From Chitinophaga sp. 180180018-3 (GTDB lineage: Bacteria; Bacteroidota; Bacteroidia; Chitinophagales; Chitinophagaceae), in assembly GCF_037893185.1 (NCBI RefSeq), contig NZ_CP140772.1, positions 6,386,001 through 6,450,000 of the forward strand: 64,000 bases of DNA. The letters run 5' to 3'. The notes beneath the pieces are model-generated. The model saw nothing but the letters and a program-made list of their open reading frames with translations, ran no database searches and had not been told where the DNA came from. The position numbers and the translations under genes are program-made. Shown here piece by piece: positions 27,677 through 36,784 of the stretch. Within the stretch, counting starts at the first letter, position 1. Every line of letters begins with the position of its first letter.

Positions 27677-28477
27677 TTAATAATTTGAATTCAATTCAGG
27701 GTTGTTTTTCTCTGCTTTTTCGATCTCTGTAAAACTAGACAACACATCAGCCTTTCCTTTACCAACCGCTACCGTATGTTCGAAGTGAACAGACGGACTA
27801 CCATCGCGGGTAGCAACAGTCCACCCATCTTCCAGGTACTCTACATCCTTGGAGCGGAGATTGATCATGGGTTCGATGGCAATTACCAATCCTTCTTTCA
27901 TGATCGGGCCACTGCCTCTCTTACCGTAGTTAGGAACCTGCGGATCTTCATGCAGGTGGCGGCCAAGGCCGTGCCCTACCAGTTCCCTTACTACACCATA
28001 ACCACGTTCTTTCTCGGTATATTCCTGAATGGCGTAGGAGATATCTCCTACCCTGTTGCCTACAATAGCCTTTTCTATTCCTTTATACAGGGAAGCTTTA
28101 GTAGCCGTCATCAGTCGTAGCACATTTTCGGCCACATTACCGATGGCAAAGGTATAGGCGCTATCGGAGTGATAACCATTCATATAAACGCCTACATCCA
28201 CTGTTACGATATCGCCATCCTTCAGTACGTATGTATTAGGGATACCATGTACTACCTGCTCATTTACGGAAATGCAGCAGGCATTGGGGAATCCTTTATA
28301 GTTTTTAAAAGAAGGGGTTCCACCATTTTCAACAATGAACTTATCCGCGATTGCATCCACATCCAGGGTGCTCATACCAGGTTTGATAGAGCGAGCTACT
28401 TCAGCCAGCGCAGCACTGAGGATGCTGGCGCTTTTGCGTATGAGTTCTATTTCTTCCTTCGTCTTATAGTGAATCAT
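27677..28477 (-). CDS. map: Methionine aminopeptidase, type I
   Basis: Removes the initiator methionine from nascent proteins. The 266 residues show the pita-bread fold: PGMSTLDVDAIADKFI, GFPNACCISVNEQVVHGIPN (active-site histidine), VTVDVGVYMNGYHSDSAYTF (metal-binding aspartates), GHGLGRHLHEDPQVPNYG (metal histidine) and the glutamates in IAIEPMIN and FEHTVAV. The ATG at 28477 (IHYKTKEEIELIRKSA) is chosen because homologues start here; the frame runs 19 codons further upstream into a palindromic repeat. It lies between secY and infA. Confidence 0.96.
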   Translation of the reverse strand: MIHYKTKEEIELIRKSASILSAALAEVARSIKPGMSTLDVDAIADKFIVENGGTPSFKNYKGFPNACCISVNEQVVHGIPNTYVLKDGDIVTVDVGVYMNGYHSDSAYTFAIGNVAENVLRLMTATKASLYKGIEKAIVGNRVGDISYAIQEYTEKERGYGVVRELVGHGLGRHLHEDPQVPNYGKRGSGPIMKEGLVIAIEPMINLRSKDVEYLEDGWTVATRDGSPSVHFEHTVAVGKGKADVLSSFTEIEKAEKNNPELNSNY

Positions 28478-28482
28478 GTTAA

Positions 28483-28570
28483 TAGCTTTTAGCTGTCGGC
28501 CTTTAACGCTTAGTAAAAATGCAGCGGAGAACACACCATATGTTATTCTCCGCTGTTTTCTTTTAAAGCC
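28483..28570. repeat. Palindromic element between secY and map (TAGC family)
   Basis: The core GCAGCGGAGAA / TTCTCCGCTG is flanked by AGCTTTTAGCTGTCGGCC and AAAGCCAAAGGC. The core matches the copies at 43343-43440, 54635-54752 and 55940-56025. Inside the operon it would form an intercistronic hairpin. Confidence 0.6.
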
Positions 28571-28591
28571 AAAGGCTTATGCTATATCTTA

Positions 28592-29932
28592 TCACGCATT
28601 TGCAGGAGCAGTTCTGCCCTTAATGCGGCCTGTGCTCATCAGACCATCGTAATGGCGCATGAGCAGCTGGCTTTCAATTTGTTGCAGTGTATCCAGGATA
28701 ACACCCACCATGATCAGCAGGGATGTACCACCAAAGAAGGTAGCAAAGTTGCTGTTCACTTTAAATGCGGCAGCTACACCTGGCAATATACCTACCAGTG
28801 CCAGGAAGAATGCTCCAGGCAGTGTGATACGGTCCATCACAGCTCCGATATAATCGGCCGTTGCTTTACCAGGCTTAACACCCGGAATGAATCCGTTATT
28901 ACGTTTCATTTCATCCGCCATTTGAGTTGGATTGAAAATCAACGCAGTATAGAAGTAAGTAAATACGATAACGAGCACCGCATAAATCAGGTTGTACCAG
29001 CCATTAGTATGATCGCTAAAAATGCGGATAAAGCCGGAGGCATTGTCGGAAGTAGCAAAACCTATCGCAGTAGCGGGAATAAACATGATCGCCTGAGCGA
29101 AGATGATAGGCATAACACCTGCAGCATTCACTTTGAGGGGAATGAACTGGCGTACACCACCATATTGTTTATTACCAACGATACGTTTAGCATAATTCAC
29201 CGGTATTTTCCTTGTACCCTGTACCAGGAGGATCAGACCTACTGTGATCAGGATGAAGATAGCGATTTCAATGAGGAACAGGATCGGTCCACCCGCTTCA
29301 CCTGCAACCTTACTGGAGAACTCTGCGACGAGCGCCTGCGGCAGACGGGCAAGGATACCCATCATGATGATGATGGAAGTACCATTACCGATACCTTTAT
29401 CTGTGATCTTTTCACCGAGCCACATTACAAACAGGGTACCTGCTGTAAGCACAACAGTGGTAGAGAGCCAGAAGAAAAAGGTGCCGTATTCAGCGATAAT
29501 AGCGCCACCGGATTGATTACGCAGATAAGCTACATAAGCGCTTGCCTGGAAACCTGTTACTATTACTGTGAGATAACGGGTAAACTGGTTGATCTTTTTG
29601 CGGCCGCTTTCACCTTCTTTCTGCAGTTTCTGAAAATAAGGAACTGCTATGGTCAACAGCTGGATAGCGATTGAAGCAGAGATGTAAGGCATGATACCTA
29701 ACGCGAATATGGACGCCCTTGAAAACGATCCACCGGCAAACATGTTAACTAAACCCAGGATACCTTGATTAGAATTTTTCTCAAAGTTGGTGAGCGCGTT
29801 TGCATCAATGCCAGGCAAAGCGATATAGGATCCTATGCGGTAGATGAGGACCAGGAGCAGGGTGGTCAGGATGCGGTTACGCAGATCCTCGATGCTCCAG
29901 ATATTCTTAATCGTTTCGATAAATTTCTTCAC
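28592..29932 (-). CDS. secY: Protein translocase subunit SecY
   Basis: The 446-residue channel subunit of the Sec translocon in the inner membrane, with ten predicted membrane segments. Family features include IGSYIALPGIDANAL and MFAGGSFSRASIFALGIMPYISASIAIQLL near the N-terminus, GIGNGTSIIIMMGI, and NGFIPGVKPGKATADYI. The start codon is GTG at 29932 (KKFIETIKNIWSIEDLRNRI), unusual among its ATG-starting neighbours. An 18-bp perfect palindrome (29946-29963) sits 13 nt upstream and may affect its translation. It follows rplO. Confidence 0.97.
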   Translation of the reverse strand: MKKFIETIKNIWSIEDLRNRILTTLLLVLIYRIGSYIALPGIDANALTNFEKNSNQGILGLVNMFAGGSFSRASIFALGIMPYISASIAIQLLTIAVPYFQKLQKEGESGRKKINQFTRYLTVIVTGFQASAYVAYLRNQSGGAIIAEYGTFFFWLSTTVVLTAGTLFVMWLGEKITDKGIGNGTSIIIMMGILARLPQALVAEFSSKVAGEAGGPILFLIEIAIFILITVGLILLVQGTRKIPVNYAKRIVGNKQYGGVRQFIPLKVNAAGVMPIIFAQAIMFIPATAIGFATSDNASGFIRIFSDHTNGWYNLIYAVLVIVFTYFYTALIFNPTQMADEMKRNNGFIPGVKPGKATADYIGAVMDRITLPGAFFLALVGILPGVAAAFKVNSNFATFFGGTSLLIMVGVILDTLQQIESQLLMRHYDGLMSTGRIKGRTAPANA

Positions 29933-29945
29933 AGGAAGATAAAGG

Positions 29946-29994
29946 TTTAATAGCGCTATTAAATATGAAAAGACGCACTACTCCGTAGGCGTCT
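29946..29994 (-). promoter_or_regulatory. Palindrome and hairpin in the rplO-secY gap
   Basis: TTTAATAGCGCTATTAAA (29946-29963) is a perfect palindrome 13 nt before the secY GTG. AGACGC/GCGTCT (29971-29994) forms a second hairpin. Either could control translation of secY; this is inference. Confidence 0.4.
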
Positions 29995-30010
29995 CCTCAG
30001 TCGTAAAGTC

Positions 30011-30457
30011 TTATACCAGTTCTACTGATCCACCTGCTGTTTCGATGGCCTGTTTAGCTTTTTCGCTGATAGCGTTTACTTTAACAGTTACCTTGGTTTT
30101 GAGCTCACCGTTGGCGAGGATCTTAACTTTGGCAGTTCTGTTAACCAGACCGTTCATATACAGGCTTTCCAGATTGAATTCCTGGAGGCCGTATTTTTCA
30201 ACTAAATGATCCAGCTGACCCAGGTTGAAGATGGTGTATTCTTCGCGGTTATTGTTTTTGAAACCACGTTTAGGCATACGGCGCTGGATTGGCATCTGAC
30301 CTCCTTCGAAGCCTTTCTTGCTGGCATAACCGGCGCGTTGCTGAATACCTTTATTACCTTTTGTAGAGGTACCACCTTTACCGGAAGCCTCACCACGTCC
30401 GAGACGTTTTTCTTTATGTACAGAACCTTTAGCAGGCTGTAATGAATGCAGATTCAT
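30011..30457 (-). CDS. rplO: 50S ribosomal protein L15
   Basis: The 148-residue L15 is a late-assembling 50S protein. It opens MNLHSLQPAKGSVHKEKRLG, followed by GRGEASGKGGTSTKGNKGIQQRAGY and FEGGQMPIQRRMPKRGF, all diagnostic. It lies between rpmD and secY. Confidence 0.97.
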   Translation of the reverse strand: MNLHSLQPAKGSVHKEKRLGRGEASGKGGTSTKGNKGIQQRAGYASKKGFEGGQMPIQRRMPKRGFKNNNREEYTIFNLGQLDHLVEKYGLQEFNLESLYMNGLVNRTAKVKILANGELKTKVTVKVNAISEKAKQAIETAGGSVELV

Positions 30458-30579
30458 AATGTTAATTGTTTTTACTTACGCGGAAATTAACCGCTCGCTT
30501 TAATAAAATAAAAATGGTAAAGTTACAAATGTAAAGGTAAGATTATCAACAGACAATCCCACAGCAGTGTTACTTAAAA

Positions 30580-30765
30580 TTAAGCGTTTACTGTTTCTAC
30601 CGTTACGAGGTGATTTACTTTACGGACCATACCCAGGATCTGAGGAGTTGCTTCTACTTCAACAGCAGCGTGCATTTTAGTCAGGCCCAGTGCCTTCAAG
30701 GTCAGTTTCTGCCTTTCAGGACGGTCTATACCACTTTTCACTTGAGTGATCTTAATCTTTGCCAT
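30580..30765 (-). CDS. rpmD: 50S ribosomal protein L30
   Basis: A 61-residue protein: KIKITQVKSGIDRPERQKLTLKALGL followed by PQILGMVRKVNHLVTVE is typical of bacterial L30. It lies between rpsE and rplO. Confidence 0.96.
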   Translation of the reverse strand: MAKIKITQVKSGIDRPERQKLTLKALGLTKMHAAVEVEATPQILGMVRKVNHLVTVETVNA

Positions 30766-30858
30766 AAACCCCTATCCGCTAAAAGCGGAGTAATTTAATT
30801 GTTAATGTAATATTTTCAAAATTTTCAGGACAGCACCTGCTCAGAGAGCGGGTAATAA

Positions 30859-31377
30859 TCATCCGTTGAAAACTTTCTTCAGGGCAACGCCTCTGGTTTT
30901 AGCGATACCGATTGGTTCGCGTAACAGGCCCAGCGCCTTAAAGGTAGCTTTTACCACGTTGTGTGGGTTAGCAGAACCTAAAGACTTTGCCAGTACGTCT
31001 GTTACACCAGCACTTTCCAGTACAGCACGCATAGAACCACCAGCGATCACACCAGTACCATGAGCAGCTGGCTTAATCAGTACCTTAGCGGCACCTTCTT
31101 TAGCAAACTGATCGTGAGGAATGGTACCGTGCATTACAGGAACCTTGATCAGGTTCTTTTTTGCATCGTCTATACCTTTGGTAATAGCCTGCTGCACTTC
31201 TTTAGCTTTACCGAGACCGTGACCTACAACGCCGTTTTCGTTACCTACAACTACCAGGGCAGAGAAACTGAATGTACGACCGCCTTTAGTGGTTTTAGTA
31301 ACACGGTTGATCGCCACTACTTTCTCTTTCAGCTCCAGATCACCAGCCTTTACTTTATTGAATGAATTCTTTGCCAT
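30859..31377 (-). CDS. rpsE: 30S ribosomal protein S5
   Basis: The 172-residue S5 is an accuracy-related 30S protein at the mRNA entry site. [32 protein letters not shown] and [29 protein letters not shown] are the conserved double-stranded RNA-binding region, and [32 protein letters not shown] closes the second domain. Located after rplR. Confidence 0.98.
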   Translation of the reverse strand: MAKNSFNKVKAGDLELKEKVVAINRVTKTTKGGRTFSFSALVVVGNENGVVGHGLGKAKEVQQAITKGIDDAKKNLIKVPVMHGTIPHDQFAKEGAAKVLIKPAAHGTGVIAGGSMRAVLESAGVTDVLAKSLGSANPHNVVKATFKALGLLREPIGIAKTRGVALKKVFNG

Positions 31378-31428
31378 TTTATTTTATGAGAATTACTTGT
31401 TCAGAATTATAAAAATCCGGGCTCCTGA

Positions 31429-31782
31429 TTAGAACTGAAGACCGCCTTCTCTTGCTCCGTCAGCTACGCTTTTCACGCGGCCATGATATAAATAACCACT
31501 TCTGTCGAAAACGCAGGTAGTCAGACCCAGTGCCAGTGCTTTTACAGCCAGCGCTTTACCTACCAGTGCGGATTTTTCAGATTTGGTACCTTTCTGGGCC
31601 TGGATATCCTTATCACGGGAAGAAGCCGCTGCCAGGGTAGTGCCATTGGTATCATCGATCAATTGCACATAGATATCGCTGTTACTGCGGAAAACAGACA
31701 ATCTTGGCTGCGTTGCAGTACCGGAGATTTTCTTACGGATGCGGTAACGGATTTTCTGTCTCCTGTTAACTTTTGTGCTCAT
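31429..31782 (-). CDS. rplR: 50S ribosomal protein L18
   Basis: The 117-residue L18 binds 5S r[51 protein letters not shown] is the family core and [26 protein letters not shown] the conserved end. It lies between rplF and rpsE. Confidence 0.98.
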   Translation of the reverse strand: MSTKVNRRQKIRYRIRKKISGTATQPRLSVFRSNSDIYVQLIDDTNGTTLAAASSRDKDIQAQKGTKSEKSALVGKALAVKALALGLTTCVFDRSGYLYHGRVKSVADGAREGGLQF

Positions 31783-31831
31783 TTGAGTTTTATTTTATTA
31801 CCCCGATGCTGCCGGGATATCTGTTAAAACC

Positions 31832-31860
31832 GGCTAACCAGCCCGGAAGGCTGATTAGCC
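31832..31860 (-). repeat. Intercistronic hairpin between rplF and rplR
   Basis: GGCTAA and CCAGCC pair with GGCTGA and TTAGCC on either side of a CGGAA loop. No T-run follows on the minus strand. Confidence 0.4.
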
Positions 31861-31871
31861 AATTAAATATT

Positions 31872-32426
31872 TTATTTACCTGCTGATTTACCAGCTTTCT
31901 TACGTACCACTTCATCGCTGTAGCGAACACCTTTACCTTTGTAAGGCTCTGGTTTACGCAGGCTGCGGATTTTAGCAGCTACCTGACCCAGTAATTGATT
32001 ATCAATACCTTCCAGCATGATCTTAGGGTTCTGACCTTTTTCAGTCAGGGTAGATACTTTCAGTTCTTTAGGAACTTCGAAGATGATATTGTGAGAATAA
32101 CCTAATGCGAGATCCAGCAACTGACCGGAGTTAGCGGCTTTATAACCCACACCCACCAGCTCCAGCTGTTTCTTAAAGCCTTCAGTTACACCCAGCACCA
32201 TATTAGCCAGCAATGCGCGGTATAAACCGTGCAGCGCTCTGTGGCGAATCTGGTCTGTTGGGCGGGTTACGTTAACCACGCCATCCTTTACTTCTACTTT
32301 AATATCCCTGTCGATGGCCTGTTTCAGTTCACCTTTAGGGCCTTTTACGGTTACTTCGTTAGCCGCAGATACGGTAACTGTAACGCCGCTTACCAATTTA
32401 ATAGGACTTCTACCTATACGAGACAT
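31872..32426 (-). CDS. rplF: 50S ribosomal protein L6
   Basis: The 184-residue L6 lies near the factor-binding site of the 50S subunit. SRIGRSPIKLVSGVTV opens it, VTVKGPKGELKQ is the first beta-domain hallmark, and LRKPEPYKGKGVRYSDEVVRKKAGKSAGK the C-terminal signature. It follows rpsH. Confidence 0.98.
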   Translation of the reverse strand: MSRIGRSPIKLVSGVTVTVSAANEVTVKGPKGELKQAIDRDIKVEVKDGVVNVTRPTDQIRHRALHGLYRALLANMVLGVTEGFKKQLELVGVGYKAANSGQLLDLALGYSHNIIFEVPKELKVSTLTEKGQNPKIMLEGIDNQLLGQVAAKIRSLRKPEPYKGKGVRYSDEVVRKKAGKSAGK

Positions 32427-32516
32427 AACTTTAGTTTAAAGTTGTTTGATATTTAGATACCAGCTATCAGTGTTCAGCGCCGTATAGAGAGCTTAATTGT
32501 CAGATAGCCTGTGTGC

Positions 32517-32546
32517 GAATGACCGCCGGATAACCGTCGGTCATTC
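32517..32546 (-). repeat. Intercistronic hairpin between rpsH and rplF
   Basis: GAATGACCG pairs perfectly with CGGTCATTC across a 12-nt loop. No T-run follows, so it is unlikely to be a terminator within this operon. Confidence 0.5.
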
Positions 32547-32554
32547 AAAATATA

Positions 32555-32953
32555 TTAATATACGTAGCAAACAATTTCGCCACCTACGTTCTGAGCTTTA
32601 GCTTCCTTATCGGTCATTACACCTTTGGAAGTAGAGATGATAGCCACGCCCAAACCATTCTTCACACGCTTAAATTCCTCCGGTTTTGCGTACTGGCGCA
32701 GACCTGGACGGCTGATGCGTTGCAATTCCTTGATAGCGGGCTCTTTAGATACGGGATCATACTTCAGGGCGATCTTGATCACACCTTGTTTGGTATCATC
32801 CTCGAATTTGTACTTCAGGATATAACCTTTATCGTACAGAATTTCTGTAATACGTTTTTTCAGCTTGGAAGCCGGAATTTCCACAATCCTGTGGGTGGCC
32901 ATTTGCGCGTTCCGGATACGGGTCAGGAAGTCTGCTATTGGATCAGTAACCAT
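32555..32953 (-). CDS. rpsH: 30S ribosomal protein S8
   Basis: The 132-residue S8 binds the central domain of 16S rRNA and represses the spc operon in E. coli. [19 protein letters not shown] opens it and the C-terminal [27 protein letters not shown] carries the conserved STSKG motif. It lies between rpsN and rplF. Confidence 0.98.
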   Translation of the reverse strand: MVTDPIADFLTRIRNAQMATHRIVEIPASKLKKRITEILYDKGYILKYKFEDDTKQGVIKIALKYDPVSKEPAIKELQRISRPGLRQYAKPEEFKRVKNGLGVAIISTSKGVMTDKEAKAQNVGGEIVCYVY

Positions 32954-33052
32954 TGTTTAAATAGTTTGATAATGTTTACAATGCGATATCCAATCGTAAT
33001 AAGATGGGAATCAAATAACTAATAGTGGAGGCGGTTAAGCACTCTGAAATTC

Positions 33053-33322
33053 TTACCAGCTGGCTTTTCTTACACCAGGGATTTTACCTGCGAGAGCCAG
33101 GTCGCGGAACATGTTCCTGCACAGGCCGAAATGACGCATATATCCTTTAGGACGGCCGGTCATCTGGCATCTGTTTTTCAGACGAACAGGAGAAGCGTTT
33201 TTAGGAAGCTGGTCGAGTGCAGCGTAGTCACCGGCAGCTTTCAGGGCAGCGCGTTTTTCAGCAAACTTAGCTACCATAGCTTCTCTTTTCCTTTGTCTGG
33301 CTTTTACGGATTCTTTTGCCAT
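33053..33322 (-). CDS. rpsN: 30S ribosomal protein S14 (zinc-free type)
   Basis: An 89-residue S14. [31 protein letters not shown] and [27 protein letters not shown] identify it. The protein is of the long form that lacks the four-cysteine zinc motif of short S14. It lies between rplE and rpsH. Confidence 0.97.
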   Translation of the reverse strand: MAKESVKARQRKREAMVAKFAEKRAALKAAGDYAALDQLPKNASPVRLKNRCQMTGRPKGYMRHFGLCRNMFRDLALAGKIPGVRKASW

Positions 33323-33342
33323 AATTATATTATCGTTTCGAT

Positions 33343-33918
33343 TTACTGATTATCTTTTTTCATATTCCTGAACGGCATACCCATTTCTTTCAGCAGCTCG
33401 TAAGCTTCTTCGTTAGTTTGGGCAGTAGTAACGAAAGTGATATCCATACCGGATATTTTAGTTACTTTATCGATGTCGATCTCAGGGAAGATGATCTGCT
33501 CAGTTACGCCCATTGTGTAGTTACCACGGCCATCAAAAGCTTTTTCGTTGATACCTTTGAAGTCACGTACACGAGGAAGGGAAACAGAGATCAGACGATC
33601 CAGGAAGTCATACATATTAGTGCTGCGCAGCGTTACACGTGCACCGATAGGCATGTTCTTTCTGAGTTTGAAGTTAGAAATATCTTTCTTAGACAAGGTA
33701 GGGATGGCTTTTTGACCAGAGATACGGGTCATTTCGTCCACAGCAATGTCTACCAGCTTCTTATCACCTACTGCACCATTAATACCCTGGTTCAGGCAAA
33801 TTTTAACCAGACGAGGTACCTGCATTACACTTTTGTAGTTGAATTTCTTCATCAGTGCAGCTTTCACCTCATCCTTGTATTTCTTCTGCAGTCTCGGAGT
33901 GTATTTTGTGTTTGACAT
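33343..33918 (-). CDS. rplE: 50S ribosomal protein L5
   Basis: The 191-residue L5 binds 5S rRNA and touches the P-site t[77 protein letters not shown] and the C-terminal [25 protein letters not shown] are typical. Its ATG overlaps the rplX stop in TAATG, indicating translational coupling. Confidence 0.98.
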   Translation of the reverse strand: MSNTKYTPRLQKKYKDEVKAALMKKFNYKSVMQVPRLVKICLNQGINGAVGDKKLVDIAVDEMTRISGQKAIPTLSKKDISNFKLRKNMPIGARVTLRSTNMYDFLDRLISVSLPRVRDFKGINEKAFDGRGNYTMGVTEQIIFPEIDIDKVTKISGMDITFVTTAQTNEEAYELLKEMGMPFRNMKKDNQ

Positions 33919-34256
33919 TATTTAATTACCTCCCCTGATTTTTTAGCGATACGAATTAATTTACCATTTTCCCTCTGCCTGCTTACTTTGGTAGGTTTAC
34001 CAGCTTTGGCATCCCACAGCATCACGTTAGAGATAGCAATAGGAGCTTCCTGCTTAACAATACCACCTTTGGTATTCTGAGCAGTAGGCTTGGTGTGTTT
34101 GGTAATAATGTTAACACCTTCTACAAGAATGCGGGCTTTGTCAGGCTGTACTTCCAGCACTTTGCGTGGCTTCGTCCTGTCCTTATCATCGCCGGCAATC
34201 ACCGCAACCAGGTCGCCTTTCTTAATGTTGAATTTAGGCTTAAATCTAGTTTTCAT
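33918..34256 (-). CDS. rplX: 50S ribosomal protein L24
   Basis: The 112-residue L24 starts 50S assembly. [52 protein letters not shown] is the KOW core, with [22 protein letters not shown] following. It may head an internal transcript, since a -7-type box and a 24-bp palindrome lie in the 160-nt gap upstream. Confidence 0.97.
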   Translation of the reverse strand: MKTRFKPKFNIKKGDLVAVIAGDDKDRTKPRKVLEVQPDKARILVEGVNIITKHTKPTAQNTKGGIVKQEAPIAISNVMLWDAKAGKPTKVSRQRENGKLIRIAKKSGEVIK

Positions 34257-34279
34257 TACTTTGATTTATTTATAAACGC

Positions 34280-34303
34280 CAAGCGAAACAATTGTTTCGC
34301 TTG
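34280..34303 (-). promoter_or_regulatory. 24-bp perfect palindrome in the rplX leader
   Basis: The half-site CAAGCGAAACAA is followed by its exact complement. It lies 23 nt upstream of the rplX ATG and downstream of the putative internal promoter, so it would form a strong hairpin in the rplX leader RNA; autogenous control is one possibility. Confidence 0.5.
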
Positions 34304-34336
34304 ATAAATGTTTTTCTCGTTCTTGCAAACGGGCTG

Positions 34337-34344
34337 CAAAGATA
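34337..34344 (-). promoter_or_regulatory. Possible internal spc promoter before rplX
   Basis: TATCTTTG followed by CAGCCC on the minus strand, in the longest gap of the ribosomal cluster. The same 14-nt context recurs before infA. No TTG is found at the right distance. Confidence 0.4.
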
Positions 34345-34362
34345 AGAAATATTTTGAGATTT

Positions 34363-34402
34363 CGGGATTTTGGCATTTTTTGATAAAAATCCCAAAATCC
34401 CG
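34363..34402 (-). repeat. Hairpin after rplN
   Basis: CGGGATTTTGG pairs perfectly with CCAAAATCCCG over an 18-nt loop. It follows the rplN stop by 15 nt and precedes the internal promoter; only a weak T-rich tract follows. Confidence 0.5.
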
Positions 34403-34416
34403 GTCTCGACAATATT

Positions 34417-34785
34417 TTATAATACCTCAGGAGCGAGGGATATAATTTTCATATAGCCCTTGTCTCTCAGCTCACGGGCAACCGGACCGAAAATACGGGT
34501 ACCGCGAGGTTCGTCTGAGTTATTCAGCAGTACAACCGCGTTATCATCGAAACGGATATAAGAACCGTCTTTACGACGTAATTTATTCTTAGTTCTTACG
34601 ATTACAGCTTTAGTAACCATACCTTTCTTCACACCGCCACCAGGGATAGCGTCTTTCACAGTTACCACGATCTTATCGCCTACTTTAGCGTAGTCCTGAC
34701 CGGAGTTGCCCAATACGCGGATGCAGAGTACTTCTTTAGCACCGCTGTTATCAGCTACACTCAGTCTTGATTCTTGTTGTATCAT
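34417..34785 (-). CDS. rplN: 50S ribosomal protein L14
   Basis: The 122-residue L14. [25 protein letters not shown] opens it and [29 protein letters not shown] is the conserved C-terminal half. Located between rpsQ and the rplX gap. Confidence 0.98.
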   Translation of the reverse strand: MIQQESRLSVADNSGAKEVLCIRVLGNSGQDYAKVGDKIVVTVKDAIPGGGVKKGMVTKAVIVRTKNKLRRKDGSYIRFDDNAVVLLNNSDEPRGTRIFGPVARELRDKGYMKIISLAPEVL

Positions 34786-34860
34786 CGAAATGAGATTTGA
34801 TATTGTTTAGTCAGCGGCTGAACCCGGGTTTGCCGGAAGCAGCTTGAAACAAATAATGAA

Positions 34861-35121
34861 TTATTTTACTTTAGCGATTACTTCTACCAGTCTCCAGCAT
34901 TTATTTTTGCTCAGAGGGCGGGTTTCCGCGATTCTCACGGTATCGCCGATGCTGCACTCGTTTTTATCGTCGTGCGCCATGAACTTGGTAGTTTTTTTCA
35001 CGAATTTACCATAGATCGGGTGCTTTACTTTACGCTCCACCTTAACGGTAATGGTTTTATCCATTTTGTTGCTGGACACCACACCAATCCTGGTTTTTCT
35101 TAATTTTCTTTCGGTCGTCAT
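34861..35121 (-). CDS. rpsQ: 30S ribosomal protein S17
   Basis: The 86-residue S17. [36 protein letters not shown] and the ending [21 protein letters not shown] are diagnostic. Follows rpmC. Confidence 0.98.
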   Translation of the reverse strand: MTTERKLRKTRIGVVSSNKMDKTITVKVERKVKHPIYGKFVKKTTKFMAHDDKNECSIGDTVRIAETRPLSKNKCWRLVEVIAKVK

Positions 35122-35209
35122 TGTTGAAAGTTATTTAACCCTCCCGGAGGAGGCTATAAATTGTTTATTATTGCTATTCAGCAGCCCCGGTATAACCGGG
35201 ACTGAAGAT

Positions 35210-35410
35210 TTAGAAGCCCAGTTGCCTTCTACGCAGTTCGGTATTGATCCTGGCGATATCGCGTCTTACGGCGCGGATGCTCATTGGATTTTCGATCGGT
35301 GTGATGGCGTGACCGAAGGTCATCTTTTTCAGACGGAGCTTTTCAGCAGAGAGTTTCTCGTTCAGCTCCTGATCATTCAGTCCTTTCAGATCCAGCTTTT
35401 CTTTTGCCAT
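35210..35410 (-). CDS. rpmC: 50S ribosomal protein L29
   Basis: The 66-residue L29 near the exit tunnel. KLDLKGLNDQELNEKLSAEKLRLKKMTFGHAITPIENPMSIRAVRRDIARINTELRRR is the two-helix protein. A short hairpin (CCCCGG/CCGGGA, 35183-35203) follows it. Confidence 0.97.
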   Translation of the reverse strand: MAKEKLDLKGLNDQELNEKLSAEKLRLKKMTFGHAITPIENPMSIRAVRRDIARINTELRRRQLGF

Positions 35411-35475
35411 TTTATTGAATTTGAGCCGGGTAGCTTTTCAGCTTCACCGGAATTTTAGTAATTGTGTACCTGTAA

Positions 35476-35895
35476 TTAAGCTACGTAGTCGCGGCTGGTT
35501 ACAAATTTTACTTTAATGGGCAGTTTCTGAGCTGCGAGTTCCATTGCTTCTTTCGCTACCTGTAAGGGAACGCCGTCAGCTTCAAATAAAATTCTACCTG
35601 GTTTAACTACTGCTGCCCAATGGTCAGGAGCACCTTTACCTTTACCCATCCTCACTTCCAATGGTTTGGCAGTGATTGGTTTATCAGGGAATATACGGAT
35701 CCAAACGTTACCTTCACGTTTCATATGCCTTGTCAGGGCCACACGTGCAGCTTCGATCTGCCTGTCGGTGATCCATTTAGGTTCTAATGCTTTAAGACCG
35801 AAAGTACCAAAGGAGAGGGTAGCGCCTCTTTTAGCGTTCCCTTTGATGCGGCCTTTGTGCATCTTCCTGTGTTTCGTTCTTTTTGGCTGTAACAT
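35476..35895 (-). CDS. rplP: 50S ribosomal protein L16
   Basis: The 139-residue L16 lies at the A-site cleft. [62 protein letters not shown] and the tail [13 protein letters not shown] identify it. It follows rpsC. Confidence 0.98.
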   Translation of the reverse strand: MLQPKRTKHRKMHKGRIKGNAKRGATLSFGTFGLKALEPKWITDRQIEAARVALTRHMKREGNVWIRIFPDKPITAKPLEVRMGKGKGAPDHWAAVVKPGRILFEADGVPLQVAKEAMELAAQKLPIKVKFVTSRDYVA

Positions 35896-35950
35896 CGTCT
35901 ATGTTGTTAATGTTAATAGTTATTGTTAATGTCTGCTATACCGCAAGCGC

Positions 35951-36730
35951 TTATCTGCGACCACCGCCACGGTGTTCTCCACCTCTTCTGTCGCCACCAC
36001 GGTGATCTCTGCGTTCGCCATGATGTTCTCTTCTATCACCACCAGTGCTACGGTTATCACCTTCTTTACCGGTTAATACGTTCGGGTTCAGATCGCGTTT
36101 GCCCAGTACTTCACCTTTACAGATCCACACTTTGATACCGATTTTACCGTATACGGTTAAAGCGAACAGGGAAGCGTAGTCGATATCCATACGGTAAGTA
36201 TGTAAAGGCACGCGACCTTGTTTCATTTCTTCAGAACGAGCGATTTCAGCACCACCCAAACGACCACTGATCTTAATTTTGATACCTTCAGCACCCATTC
36301 TCAGTGCAGTAGCAATCGCCATTTTGATAGCGCGTTTATAGTTGATACGGCTTTCGATTTGTTTAGCGATTGTTTCAGCAACGATGTTAGCATCCATCTC
36401 AGGACGACGGATCTCCAGGATGTTGATCTGTACATCTTCTTTACCAGTCAGCTTCTTCAGCTCTTCTTTGATGCGATCAACTTCGTTACCACCTTTACCA
36501 ATGATGATACCAGGCTTAGAAGTATGAACAGTGACGATTAATTTGCCTAAAGTTCTTTCGATCACAACTCTTGAAATCCCGCCTTTGTTGATACGGGCAT
36601 TCAGGTAAGTTCTGATCTTGTTATCTTCGATCAGTTTGGTAGCAAAATCTTTCTTGCTGCCATACCAATTAGAGTCCCATCCTCTGATGATACCTAACCT
36701 GTTACCAATAGGATTTGTTTTCTGACCCAT
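35951..36730 (-). CDS. rpsC: 30S ribosomal protein S3 with RGG/HRR-rich tail
   Basis: S3 sits at the mRNA entry tunnel and helps unwind mRNA. The conserved core (about 1-220) has [23 protein letters not shown], the KH motif [24 protein letters not shown], and the C-terminal domain [32 protein letters not shown] tail of about 35 residues ([19 protein letters not shown] and onwards) is basic and glycine-rich. Such tails vary between species; its role here is not known. It follows rplV. Confidence 0.97.
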   Translation of the reverse strand: MGQKTNPIGNRLGIIRGWDSNWYGSKKDFATKLIEDNKIRTYLNARINKGGISRVVIERTLGKLIVTVHTSKPGIIIGKGGNEVDRIKEELKKLTGKEDVQINILEIRRPEMDANIVAETIAKQIESRINYKRAIKMAIATALRMGAEGIKIKISGRLGGAEIARSEEMKQGRVPLHTYRMDIDYASLFALTVYGKIGIKVWICKGEVLGKRDLNPNVLTGKEGDNRSTGGDRREHHGERRDHRGGDRRGGEHRGGGRR

Positions 36731-36784
36731 GTTCTGGTTATTTGTCTATTAGTTTAATAGTTTTGTTTCTGTTTCGAGCACAGA

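Noticed and set aside
28652..29674. 340-codon plus-strand frame opposite secY
   Set aside because: Antisense shadow of secY; no signal, domain or promoter and odd Cys/His/Gln composition.
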